Assembly: GCF_021513135.1 (NCBI RefSeq) | Contig: NZ_CP090981.1 | Span: 2,356,001 to 2,420,000 of the forward strand | DNA length: 64,000 bases | Direction: 5' to 3' | From: Vibrio sp. SS-MA-C1-2 | Lineage (GTDB): Bacteria; Pseudomonadota; Gammaproteobacteria; Enterobacterales; Vibrionaceae | Part shown: piece by piece, positions 52,869-60,986 of the stretch | Position numbering within the stretch: position 1 is the stretch's first letter | Layout: each line of letters starts with the position of its first letter | Translations under genes and position numbers: made by a program | The notes under the pieces: generated by a model | What the model was told of the DNA's origin: nothing | What the model saw: the letters and a program-made list of their open reading frames with translations, nothing else | Databases searched by the model: none

Positions 52869-53284
52869 AAATTATCATTCATTTTATTGAGTGTACGAAT
52901 AAAGACTTCCAACTCTTGCTCTGAAATATCAGTCGTCGTTTGCTTTAATACGGTCTGATCTAAATTTTTAATTTTCTCAAGAATTTGCTTCCCTTGTTGT
53001 TCAATTATCAAACATTGACTACGTTTATCATTAGGGTTTGGTTGTTTAGAAATCAAATCTTGCTCAATAAGAGTATTAAGTAGTCGAGTCACTTGTCCTT
53101 TATCTCGATTAAGTCGGTGAGAAATATCGATCGCCGTACAGTTAGGAAGATGGTTAATCACTTTTAACACTCGAACATGCATTGGAGTTATCGCCAATCC
53201 TAAGCTTTCAACATGGTCATGAATGGCTCTTTTTAAAGAGTGAGAGAGTTGGAACAAACTTTCTAAGGTTCGGGATTTAGGCAT
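52856..53284 (-). CDS. MarR family transcriptional regulator
   Basis: This 142-residue winged-helix regulator has a MarR HTH (LPNCTAIDISHRLNRDKGQVTRLLNTLIEQDLISKQPNPNDKRS in outline). It is divergent from the GST gene, whose promoter carries two TTGA-N5-TCAA dyads, the usual MarR operator type, so it probably represses that gene in response to a small phenolic or oxidative ligand. Its C-terminus is encoded by a 7-bp tandem repeat. Confidence 0.88.
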   Translation of the reverse strand: MPKSRTLESLFQLSHSLKRAIHDHVESLGLAITPMHVRVLKVINHLPNCTAIDISHRLNRDKGQVTRLLNTLIEQDLISKQPNPNDKRSQCLIIEQQGKQILEKIKNLDQTVLKQTTTDISEQELEVFIRTLNKMNDNLSSK

Positions 53285-53319
53285 AACAGTATCATTGTCT
53301 TGTCGGGTTATTTTTAGAT

Positions 53320-53390
53320 TATACCTTTCTGACTTGAAGTTGCTAGGTCGTTAGCTCCGATCGTTCGCCTACTCGCAACAGTAATTATTA
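53320..53390. repeat. ERIC-type repeat, internally deleted and degenerate (copy F)
   Basis: In reverse orientation it starts TATACCTTTCTGACTTGAAG and carries GCCTACTCGCAAC, matching the ends of copies A to C without the central 50 bp. It lies in the marR-GST gap, 35 bp upstream of the marR start. Confidence 0.65.
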
Positions 53391-53466
53391 TGGCGACATA
53401 CAGAACGTGTTGCAAACGCCCCACCAGAAGGAAATGTACAGCAATTTACCTGAGCCCACACAATGT

Positions 53467-53510
53467 GGTTGACAATATCAACCAAAAGCAATATAGTTGA
53501 TACCGTCAAC
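53467..53510 (+). promoter_or_regulatory. Sigma70 promoter overlapped by two MarR-type operators
   Basis: TTGACA (53469-53474), a 17-bp spacer and TATAGT (53492-53497) form a strong promoter. Operator 1 is GGTTGACAATATCAACC (53467-53483), covering the -35. Operator 2 is GTTGATACCGTCAAC (53496-53510), overlapping the -10 and start site. Centres are 28 bp apart. Binding at either should block the GST promoter. Confidence 0.82.
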
Positions 53511-53552
53511 CAAGTGAGCCACTATATTTATCCATCAATTTATGAGGTCGTT

Positions 53553-54320
53553 ATGGCAATTATCAAACCTAAAAATAAACGTGTTGAGTCTTTTGAAGGT
53601 ATTCATCTTTATCATGCTAGCTTTTCAAATTGTGCGATGCGAGTTCGACTAACGCTTGAAGAGAAAGGATTACCTTGGACGAGTCATCTTTTAAACCTGA
53701 TGAAAGGGGAACACCTAACCGATGAATATATTGGGATTAATCCAAATGCGGTTGTTCCAACCTTAGTCGACAATGGTGTTGTTATTATCGATTCAGCCGA
53801 CATTATTGATTATCTGGATGATAAATATAACCACTTTTCACTTCGACCAGCAGCTGAAAATCAACAAAAAGAGATGTTTGAATGGATGTATCTTGCAAGG
53901 GATAATCATCTATCGATTAAAACCTACATGTATGGAAATATCGACTCTTTTGGCAGTATGAAAAAAAGCAGTGAAGAACTTGCCGAGTATCAAAGTAAAC
54001 AGACATTTGATGAAGGGTTACTTAAATTCCACCAGCGTTTTAACTCTGACGAAGGCTTTAGTGCAGAGGAGTTGCAGACAGCTACGGCAATTATCGATGA
54101 CTGTTTTGCCAAGATGAATCAACGTCTAAAAGATCATGATTGGTTAGTTGGAGATGCCTTTTCATTAGCTGATATCGCGTGGATACCTCAGCTAATTATA
54201 TTAAAAATGGCCAACTACCCTTTCGAAAATTATCCGCATTTAGAAGCATGGAAACAGGCTATTTTTAAACGTCCAAGCTATCAACGCGCGATTTTAGATT
54301 GGATTCCACAACAAGATTAA
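53553..54320 (+). CDS. Glutathione S-transferase family protein
   Basis: This protein has 255 residues from the ATG at 53553, which has GAGG 6 nt upstream; the open frame begins at 53463 inside the promoter. The thioredoxin-fold N-terminus reads LYHASFSNCAMRVRLTLEEKGLPW (seen in parts) and contains NPNAVVPTLVDNG; the helical C-terminal domain ends DHDWLVGDAFSLADIAWIPQL. It probably conjugates glutathione to an electrophile or reduces a stress product. Controlled by the divergent MarR. Confidence 0.87.
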   Translation: MAIIKPKNKRVESFEGIHLYHASFSNCAMRVRLTLEEKGLPWTSHLLNLMKGEHLTDEYIGINPNAVVPTLVDNGVVIIDSADIIDYLDDKYNHFSLRPAAENQQKEMFEWMYLARDNHLSIKTYMYGNIDSFGSMKKSSEELAEYQSKQTFDEGLLKFHQRFNSDEGFSAEELQTATAIIDDCFAKMNQRLKDHDWLVGDAFSLADIAWIPQLIILKMANYPFENYPHLEAWKQAIFKRPSYQRAILDWIPQQD

Positions 54321-54334
54321 GTGATAGGAGTAAA

Positions 54335-54646
54335 ATGATGACAAAAACCGCCATTAAAGGTCACCGTTATCGAATTACGATAGATGAAGTCGATAGTAAT
54401 CAACAGTCAGTGAATCAATTGCAGTTTGAATTAGAAGATCGTGAAGATCTATTCAAAGTGGTTGAGAGCTTGAAAAAAGGAAGTGGACTTGCGGAAGATG
54501 ATGCCACGAAAGTGGGTGTCGCGATTCGTTTATTAGGGCCAGTGATGATGAAAGATCGTAAGCATCCTCTATTTATCGATTTTATGCCGCACTTTAAAAA
54601 TTTCATGCAAAACTTAAAAGGTAAAGTCAAAGCTGCACTGAGCTAA
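54335..54646 (+). CDS. DUF3861 domain protein
   Basis: This protein has 103 residues from the ATG at 54335 (or 54338), with TAGGAG just before it; a longer TTG frame at 54299 is not favoured. It contains GHRYRITIDEVD, LEDREDLFKVVESLKKGSG and the conserved VGVAIRLLGPVMMKDRKHPLF. The family has no known function. It follows the GST at 14 bp, so it belongs to the MarR-controlled operon and may be part of the same stress response. Confidence 0.82.
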   Translation: MMTKTAIKGHRYRITIDEVDSNQQSVNQLQFELEDREDLFKVVESLKKGSGLAEDDATKVGVAIRLLGPVMMKDRKHPLFIDFMPHFKNFMQNLKGKVKAALS

Positions 54647-54679
54647 TTTTGCTTTGTTAGCTTCACGTTGATTAAACAC

Positions 54680-54740
54680 TATACCTAAAATAATTGGCGT
54701 TGCTAGTAGGCGAACGAGTGTAGCCAACAACCTAGCAACG
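54680..54740. repeat. ERIC-type repeat, internally deleted (copy D)
   Basis: It begins TATACCTAAAATAATTGGCG and then jumps from the left arm (TAGTAGGCG) straight to the right arm (AACGAGTGTAGCCAACAACC), losing the central stem. The terminal GGGTATA is also missing. It lies between DUF3861 and the ABC ATPase gene. Confidence 0.75.
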
Positions 54741-54756
54741 TTTAGTGACTGAATAT

Positions 54757-55515
54757 CTATTGATAATATAAAGAGATTCGCTGACCATCTATCTCTTGAA
54801 TATTGAACGGGATATCATAAATGTCGCTTAAAACATCCGCATCGATAACCTCTTCAACAGAACCACTCTTAATCACCTCTCCCATTTTCATCGCAATAAT
54901 ATTATCGGAGTAACAAGAGGCAAAATTAATATCATGAATAACAATCACGACCGCTTTATTATTCTCTTTAGCTAAGCGCTTTAAGGTTCTCATAATATCG
55001 ACGGAATGTTTAATATCAAGATTATTTAACGGCTCATCTAAGAAAATATAATCGGTGTCTTGAGCAACAATCATCGCAATAAAAGCCATTTGACGTTGAC
55101 CGCCAGAGAGTTGTTGAATATAACGATCTTGTAGGTTTAGAATATCTAATTGTTGTAATGCACGATCAATGATTTCATTATCTTTTGCTGTTAAACGCCC
55201 TTGCGAGTAAGGAAAGCGACCAAACGAGACCAGTTCACGCACGGTAAAACGCATATTAATATTATTCGATTGACGCAACACGGATAGCGTTTTGGCTAAT
55301 TCTTCTTGATTCCAATCATCCAACATCTTACCAGCGATAATTATTTGACCCGCATCGCAATCAGTTAGTCTTGCTGCCATTGAAAGCAAGGTACTTTTAC
55401 CAGCACCGTTAGGACCAATGATGCTGGTTACTTTTCCTTGAGGGAATAACACATTCGCATTTTTAACCACATATTTATCGTTATATTTTTTACTTAACCC
55501 AGTAATTTTAATCAC
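54757..55515 (-). CDS. vctC: ATPase of a ferric siderophore ABC transporter (Vct-type)
   Basis: This 252-residue FecE/BtuD-like ABC ATPase has Walker A GPNGAGKST near residues 34-42, Q-loop LRQSNNI, signature LSGGQRQ near 139, Walker B YIFLDEP and switch HDINFAS. It drives import through the two FecCD permeases encoded just upstream. The order receptor-vctP-vctD-vctG-vctC is that of the V. cholerae vibriobactin/enterobactin transporter, so the vct names are by order and similarity; substrate is likely a ferric catecholate. Confidence 0.82.
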   Translation of the reverse strand: MIKITGLSKKYNDKYVVKNANVLFPQGKVTSIIGPNGAGKSTLLSMAARLTDCDAGQIIIAGKMLDDWNQEELAKTLSVLRQSNNINMRFTVRELVSFGRFPYSQGRLTAKDNEIIDRALQQLDILNLQDRYIQQLSGGQRQMAFIAMIVAQDTDYIFLDEPLNNLDIKHSVDIMRTLKRLAKENNKAVVIVIHDINFASCYSDNIIAMKMGEVIKSGSVEEVIDADVLSDIYDIPFNIQEIDGQRISLYYQ

Positions 55516-55524
55516 ACGAATGCC

Positions 55525-56475
55525 TCAATTAATTTTATGTTTTGTTAATAGATATAAGAAATAACCGCCACCTAAGAAATTAATAATGACGCTAATGGTG
55601 GTATCAAAATCAAACAGGTTTTCAACAATCCACTGACCTCCTGTCAGAAGAACAACGGATAATAGTGAGCATGCGACAATTAAATAGCGATGACGATAGT
55701 GACCAAATATTTGACGAGTTAACGCTACAACAATCAATCCAAAGAACAGGACAGGCCCAACAAGTGCCGTTGAAATTGATACCATGATGGTGGTCACAAA
55801 CATCACTTGCATGGTGAGTTTATGGGTATCAACACCAAGGCTCTTGGCATTATCTTTCCCTAACCACATCACATCCAATTTATTAGCTAAACTAAACAGA
55901 TAGATAAAAGCCACTATCATCGGAATAATAGACCAGTAAACCAAGGAAGCATTAATATTGTTAAAGCTGGCAAACATCGCATTTTGAATATAATTAAACT
56001 CATCAGGATCGATCACCATGGTAAAGAACCCTGTCACACTGCCAAATAAACTACTTAAAACAATACCAATCAAAAGCAATGTAAATATATCGCGCTCTTT
56101 GCCTTTAAAATAGAAGTGAAACAAGGTCATCGCACAGACAATCATGATCCCCGTTGCCACTAAAAAGTTCAGTTGACTATTAATGATCAAAGCGCTAAAA
56201 CCACCAAAAACAACCACAAGCAATACTTGGATCATCACATACAGCGAATCAAAACCCAATATAGACGGTGTTAAAATGCGATTAGAAGTAATAGTCTGAA
56301 AAATTAATGATGACGAAGCTATCGCAATCGCAGCAATAACAATAGCCAGAACTTTAGGTATACGGCGCGAAAGGAAGAACTGATAATTATCAACGGTGAG
56401 TCCTTTTCCTAAAAACAGCCCACAAATAGCAATAGCAACCAGAGTTAAAATAATAATTTTTGTATTATCACGCAT
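55525..56475 (-). CDS. vctG: FecCD-type iron siderophore permease (Vct-type)
   Basis: This 316-residue inner-membrane permease of the FecCD/BtuC family has RIPKVLAIVIAAIAIASSS near residue 33, TPSILGFDSLYV near 72 and LVGPVLFFGLIVVALTRQIFGH with the cytoplasmic coupling helix. It pairs with the next permease and the ATPase. Start overlaps the stop of the upstream permease by 8 bp and its own stop is 9 bp from the ATPase. Confidence 0.82.
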   Translation of the reverse strand: MRDNTKIIILTLVAIAICGLFLGKGLTVDNYQFFLSRRIPKVLAIVIAAIAIASSSLIFQTITSNRILTPSILGFDSLYVMIQVLLVVVFGGFSALIINSQLNFLVATGIMIVCAMTLFHFYFKGKERDIFTLLLIGIVLSSLFGSVTGFFTMVIDPDEFNYIQNAMFASFNNINASLVYWSIIPMIVAFIYLFSLANKLDVMWLGKDNAKSLGVDTHKLTMQVMFVTTIMVSISTALVGPVLFFGLIVVALTRQIFGHYRHRYLIVACSLLSVVLLTGGQWIVENLFDFDTTISVIINFLGGGYFLYLLTKHKIN

Positions 56476-57424
56476 TCGACTTATCCCTTAAAATGAGATA
56501 AATAAAGATAGATCCCCCGAGTAGACTAATGATCATCGAGATAGGGATTTCATAAGGGAAAATGATCAAACGACCTAAAATGTCACAACTTAAAACTAAA
56601 ATCACTCCAGTATAAGCTGTCCAAGGTAAGTTACGTTTCATATTATCGCCAATAAATAACGAAACAACATTAGGTACAATCAAACCTAAGAATGGAATCA
56701 TACCAACAATCATCACTACCGATGAAGAGAGTGTTGCCACTAAAACCACACCAATCATCACTATTCGCTGATAATTTAGACCGATATTTTTTGCAAAGCT
56801 CTCCCCCACACTGGTCGCACTAAAACGGTTGGCGTATAGATAAGCAATGACCGCAACAGGAAAAGTAATATAAAGAAACTCATAATTACCTTGTAGTACG
56901 GAAGCAAAATTAGCGACAGTCCATGAACCGAGTGTCTGTACCAAGTCATATTTATAAGCAATAAATGTTGTCATTGATGAGATAACACTCCCATACATAA
57001 TTCCGATTAATGGAACCATGACAGTACTCTTAAACTTGAGGCGTTGAAGAAACTGAACGAACAGCATCGTACCAACCATCGAGAAAGCAAAAATAATGAT
57101 CAGATGTACCCAGTTACTCTGCTGAGAAAACAGGACTAAAGCGACAATATAACCAAGCATTGCGCAATCAATGGTGCCAGTGGTCGACGGAGAAGCAAAG
57201 CGGTTTTGCACAATTTGCTGCATAATTAAACCAGCAATACTCAACCCAGCGCCAGCTAACATAATGGCAAAAAGTCGAGCTAATCGACTAGTGAACAAGA
57301 TATTTAAGGCGTGACCATCCCCAGTTAATAGATCAGAAAAAGAGATATTGGCGACACCAATAAAAACGGAACCGATCGCTAACGCAAAAAAGATAATCGC
57401 TGCAATAAAGTGTGTTAGTTTCAT
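56468..57424 (-). CDS. vctD: FecCD-type iron siderophore permease (Vct-type)
   Basis: This 318-residue FecCD-type permease has the N-terminal SRLARLFAIMLAGAGLSIAGLIMQQIVQN segment (seen in part), SPSTTGTIDCAMLGYI near 77 and GMIPFLGLIVPNVVSLFIGDN as coupling helix. It is the first of two permeases and overlaps the second by 8 bp. It follows the binding-protein gene after a 160-bp gap with ERIC copy E. The pair fits the VctD/VctG arrangement. Confidence 0.82.
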   Translation of the reverse strand: MKLTHFIAAIIFFALAIGSVFIGVANISFSDLLTGDGHALNILFTSRLARLFAIMLAGAGLSIAGLIMQQIVQNRFASPSTTGTIDCAMLGYIVALVLFSQQSNWVHLIIIFAFSMVGTMLFVQFLQRLKFKSTVMVPLIGIMYGSVISSMTTFIAYKYDLVQTLGSWTVANFASVLQGNYEFLYITFPVAVIAYLYANRFSATSVGESFAKNIGLNYQRIVMIGVVLVATLSSSVVMIVGMIPFLGLIVPNVVSLFIGDNMKRNLPWTAYTGVILVLSCDILGRLIIFPYEIPISMIISLLGGSIFIYLILRDKSNA

Positions 57425-57500
57425 AATTTTTAAATGACTAAAAGAGAGGTATCATTTACTTTACGCAAAATTTCATACCTCTTTTAGATTCTCTTTTATT

Positions 57501-57579
57501 TATACCTCTTATACTTGAAGCTGCTAAGTTTTTGGCGATATTTGTTTGCCTACTAACAGCTCCAATTATTTAAGGTATA
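57501..57579. repeat. ERIC-type repeat, short form, reverse orientation (copy E)
   Basis: In the gap between vctP and vctD, this 79-bp element begins TATACCTCTTATACTTGAAG and ends ATTATTTAAGGTATA, the inverted ends of the full ERIC, with the centre deleted. It interrupts an otherwise expected operon. Confidence 0.75.
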
Positions 57580-57584
57580 TATTA

Positions 57585-58541
57585 TTAATGTGCGTGATTA
57601 AATACGTGATTAAGATCATCAATCATAACTTTCGTTGATTGATAACCACCACTCGCTAAATACCAAGCTGAGGGATCTAAATATTTAATTTCATTATTTT
57701 TCGCGGCTGGCGTTGAATTTACTAATGAATTATCAAATAATTCTTCGGCATGACCATTCGCGGTTCCAATCGCCTGATCTCGATCTAAAATTAATAACAC
57801 ATCGGGTTTTGCATCTGCAATATATTCAAATGAAATCAAATTACCATGAGTTGCAGCTTTTGTTTTCACATTTTCAGACGTTGACGTTTTAAAGCCAGCT
57901 TCTTGGTAGATAAAAGAGAAACGACTCACTGCACCAAATTTAGTAATATTGCTGCCATTACTCATCACGGTTAATGTTTTTAATGGCTTATCTTCCGCCT
58001 GTTGATGCAATTGATTAATTTTATTATCAATATTCGCAATTAACTCAGCACCCTTTTGCTGCTTACCAAATATTTCACTTAAATTTTCCCAATGCTTTTT
58101 GGTGGTATTCCAATAATCTTTGGTGTCGATTTGAAACATATAAGTGGGTGCAATTTCATTTAGATCTTTATAAATACGCGCCATGCGACCTTCAGCAATA
58201 ATTAGGTCAGGTTTTAACGTAAACAATGTTTCATAGTTAACTTCTTTTAAGCTACCGGTATTTATAAATTGTGCATCTTTATATTTTTCAAGCGTTGCAG
58301 GTAATAACTGTTTAGGCATGCCTACAGGCGTAACTCCTAATGCATCAACAAAATCTAAGCTACCATAACCTAAAACAACCACACGCTGTGGAACTTCATC
58401 AATATTTACCGAGCCAAGATCATGCACATAGCTTTTGGCATAACTAACGGATGCCGTCATCAGTAAAAGCCCTGTTGCCATGCCTTGTAATAATCGCTTT
58501 TGAATATGCTTAACTTGTGGGTGATTTGTAGAACGGAGCAT
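57585..58541 (-). CDS. vctP: Periplasmic ferric siderophore-binding protein (Vct-type)
   Basis: This protein has 318 residues from the ATG at 58541, with AGGTGG 8 nt upstream; a GTG four codons earlier has no better site. It has a signal peptide ending ASVSYA and two Rossmann-like lobes of class III (helical-backbone) binding proteins: QRVVVLGYGSLDFVDALGVTPVG and KPDLIIAEGRMARIY. It delivers the ferric siderophore to VctD/G/C. The receptor gene lies 74 bp upstream on the same strand. Confidence 0.85.
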   Translation of the reverse strand: MLRSTNHPQVKHIQKRLLQGMATGLLLMTASVSYAKSYVHDLGSVNIDEVPQRVVVLGYGSLDFVDALGVTPVGMPKQLLPATLEKYKDAQFINTGSLKEVNYETLFTLKPDLIIAEGRMARIYKDLNEIAPTYMFQIDTKDYWNTTKKHWENLSEIFGKQQKGAELIANIDNKINQLHQQAEDKPLKTLTVMSNGSNITKFGAVSRFSFIYQEAGFKTSTSENVKTKAATHGNLISFEYIADAKPDVLLILDRDQAIGTANGHAEELFDNSLVNSTPAAKNNEIKYLDPSAWYLASGGYQSTKVMIDDLNHVFNHAH

Positions 58542-58614
58542 GTAATTTTCCACCTTCGATGTCTTTAGAATGTAGGGTGATACTAATGATCACCCTATTT
58601 GTTTAATGATTGAA

Positions 58615-60654
58615 TTAAAATACGTAAGCTAGGCTAACTTTATAATTACGGCCAGGTTCATAATCGGTGTAATCATTAGTCGAGTTATCATAAGAAGCAT
58701 GAGAGGCGTACTCTTCATCAAAGATGTTTTCTACTCCTGCAGTAACCATGAATCCATCAATGGATTCTGGTGTCCAGCGAGCAGAGATATTATGAACATC
58801 ATAGCCATCTTTTGCCGTATCTTCAGGGACATCTTTATTTAAATCTAAAGTGACTAAACTTGTCCAACCGAATGTTAGGTTAGCATTCGGGATAACATAT
58901 CCAAGATTCAAAGAGAAACTATCACCGACTTCGCCCGAAATAGCCTGACCATCAACATAACGACTATCTGCGGTTACTGAGGTAAATTTAGAGTCAGAAT
59001 GTGAATACGTTAAACGACCAGAGAAATCATTTTTCTGTAAATTAATCGCAGATTCAACACCACGAATTCTGACATCACCTTCATTTTTTAATCCATACTT
59101 TCCTGTATAAGTATCATCAATGAAGTCATCGATATTGGTTTGAAACCCATTAACATAGGCACCAACAGCATCAAACCAAGCAATATTGATACTTTCATAC
59201 GCAATACCAGCTTCGTAGTTAACACCCGTCTCTGCTTTAACATTTTCATCGTGATTGACAGTCTCATTCTCCAAGAAAGAGCCGGGTAATGCAGGGCCTT
59301 TAAATAACTCTGTGGCACTGGCTTTTACGGTCCACTCTTGAGTTAAAAGGTATTTTGCTGCTAAACCAAAGCTGGTGTCATCAAAGGATTTATCAATAGA
59401 ACCATCCACAGAACCGTTCGCATTGAGCTTATAATAATCGTATCGAACACCCGGAGTAATAAAGAGGTCTTGTACGATTTCTATCTCATCTTCGACATAG
59501 ACTGAATAGCTATCTGAAGTATCTTTCTTACCCACCGTTTCACCGTTACTTTTTTTCTTCGCTGACTGGGTCGTCACTTCAAAGCCATAACGTAACTCAT
59601 GCCAAACAGAACCGGTTTCTAGATGAGTTTCGGCAAGAGACTTAACACCCCATGTTTGAGTGATACCATGCTCATTGGTCAACTCCTCTCCTGTATTCGG
59701 ATTATAAAAACCCACTTTGTCCGTATTATAATCCATATTATTACTATAAGCAGTTGAATGAATTTGGGTATGACCTAAATCCAATTCGTGATTTAATGCC
59801 CATGACTCGCGAGTATATTTAATTGGATAAATGTTACTGTCATGACCCGCCCAGCCCATTCCCATATTTGATTTCTGGGTATAATCCCCTTTGTCATGAT
59901 AATATTCATAACTCAGCTCTAAGCGGTTAATTTCATTCGGTTGCCAACCAAACTTGGTTAAAACATCTTGTAACGTCCCATCTTGACCTAACTGTTCATT
60001 GCCATCACCATCATCTGGATTATGGCGATCGAGGTAATTATAATAAACTAAGAAATCAAGCTGCTCTGTCGGGCGACCGTAAACCGTTGCCGATCCCCCT
60101 TCGTAATCATTGCTACCGTAATCACCATAAATGCGAGCACCGTACTTTTGTCCTGGCTTTAATAGATCGTCAGCATCTTTGGTTTCAAAAGCAACACCAC
60201 CACCTAAACCGCCATTGATCACTGAGTTTTTCCCGACTTGAAGATCAACCGCTTGCAAAATATCAGGGTTAATCAGTAAATTACCCACGTGGTGGAAAAC
60301 ATTGTTACTTTGATCAACACCATCGATGGTGATATCTAAATCTAACTCACTTAAACCACGAATATTAATACTCTGATTAAGGGCATGCGAACCACCAACA
60401 TCAACACCGGCTTCATCACGAAGAAGGTCACTTAAATGGTCAGCTTGCTTTAATTCAATATCATTTTTTAATAGGGAGTTATCATTAACAATCTCGGTTC
60501 CCCAGACCTGCATGACTTCATCTGTGTCTTTATTTTCTTTTTCTTCAATAATTTCAGCAGAGGCGGTGAAACTCACTGTTGAGCATAAAATAGTGACAAA
60601 TAAACTTAAAGGTTTCATTGTAAAAATGGGGTTTAAGTGGCGAGGTAACTTCAT
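58615..60654 (-). CDS. TonB-dependent outer-membrane iron receptor
   Basis: This 679-residue protein has a signal peptide (a hydrophobic PLSLFVTILCSTVSFTASA core), a TonB-box-like DEVMQVWGTEI, a plug domain (INIRGLSELDLDITIDGVDQ, NGGLGGGVAFETKDADDLL), a 22-strand beta-barrel and the terminal F of outer-membrane proteins (VSLAYVF). AGGAAG lies 8 nt before the ATG. The plug resembles FetA/FrpB- and haem-type receptors more than the catecholate VctA, so the ligand (haem, siderophore or other iron chelate) is uncertain. Two Fur boxes lie upstream. Confidence 0.88.
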   Translation of the reverse strand: MKLPRHLNPIFTMKPLSLFVTILCSTVSFTASAEIIEEKENKDTDEVMQVWGTEIVNDNSLLKNDIELKQADHLSDLLRDEAGVDVGGSHALNQSINIRGLSELDLDITIDGVDQSNNVFHHVGNLLINPDILQAVDLQVGKNSVINGGLGGGVAFETKDADDLLKPGQKYGARIYGDYGSNDYEGGSATVYGRPTEQLDFLVYYNYLDRHNPDDGDGNEQLGQDGTLQDVLTKFGWQPNEINRLELSYEYYHDKGDYTQKSNMGMGWAGHDSNIYPIKYTRESWALNHELDLGHTQIHSTAYSNNMDYNTDKVGFYNPNTGEELTNEHGITQTWGVKSLAETHLETGSVWHELRYGFEVTTQSAKKKSNGETVGKKDTSDSYSVYVEDEIEIVQDLFITPGVRYDYYKLNANGSVDGSIDKSFDDTSFGLAAKYLLTQEWTVKASATELFKGPALPGSFLENETVNHDENVKAETGVNYEAGIAYESINIAWFDAVGAYVNGFQTNIDDFIDDTYTGKYGLKNEGDVRIRGVESAINLQKNDFSGRLTYSHSDSKFTSVTADSRYVDGQAISGEVGDSFSLNLGYVIPNANLTFGWTSLVTLDLNKDVPEDTAKDGYDVHNISARWTPESIDGFMVTAGVENIFDEEYASHASYDNSTNDYTDYEPGRNYKVSLAYVF

Positions 60655-60709
60655 CTATTTTTCTTCCTGAAATTTTCAATAAATTCAAACAAACTACAAT
60701 AATGCAAAT

Positions 60710-60764
60710 GATAATTGATATCATTTTCATTAGCAATGTTAACTTGATAATGATTCTTATTATT
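60710..60764 (-). promoter_or_regulatory. Two Fur boxes upstream of the iron receptor
   Basis: GATAATTGATATCATTTTC (60710-60728) matches 14 of 19 positions of the Fur consensus; GATAATGATTCTTATTATT (60746-60764) matches 15 of 19. They are 56-110 bp upstream of the receptor ATG and should repress it and vctPDGC when iron is plentiful. Confidence 0.78.
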
Positions 60765-60895
60765 GAGATCTTTATCGCAATTTTACATAAATGAAAGGAA
60801 TTTTAATGAAAACAACTTGCTAACAGTGATAAAAGAAGAAATATAAATGGTCAAAAGCTAAACTTAAACGAATGATAAATAACTAATCAGCCATA

Positions 60896-60945
60896 AATAA
60901 AAAGCCAGTTAGAAATTAAACGGATATGTTTAATTCTTAACTGGC
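60896..60945 (-). terminator. Rho-independent terminator of the TonB operon
   Basis: GCCAGTTAGAAATTAAAC (60904-60921) and GTTTAATTCTTAACTGGC (60928-60945) match at 16 of 18 positions around a 6-nt loop; on the reverse strand the stem is followed by TTTTTATTT. Confidence 0.78.
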
Positions 60946-60986
60946 CTGATTAAGACAAAAATTGATTGGGAATACAGCTATGGCAT

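Larger units (their letters stand above)
60655..60986. other. Gap with Fur boxes and tonB operon terminator
   Basis: This 332-bp region between the receptor start and the TPR gene stop contains two Fur boxes and a terminator, listed separately. No other gene was seen. Confidence 0.6.
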
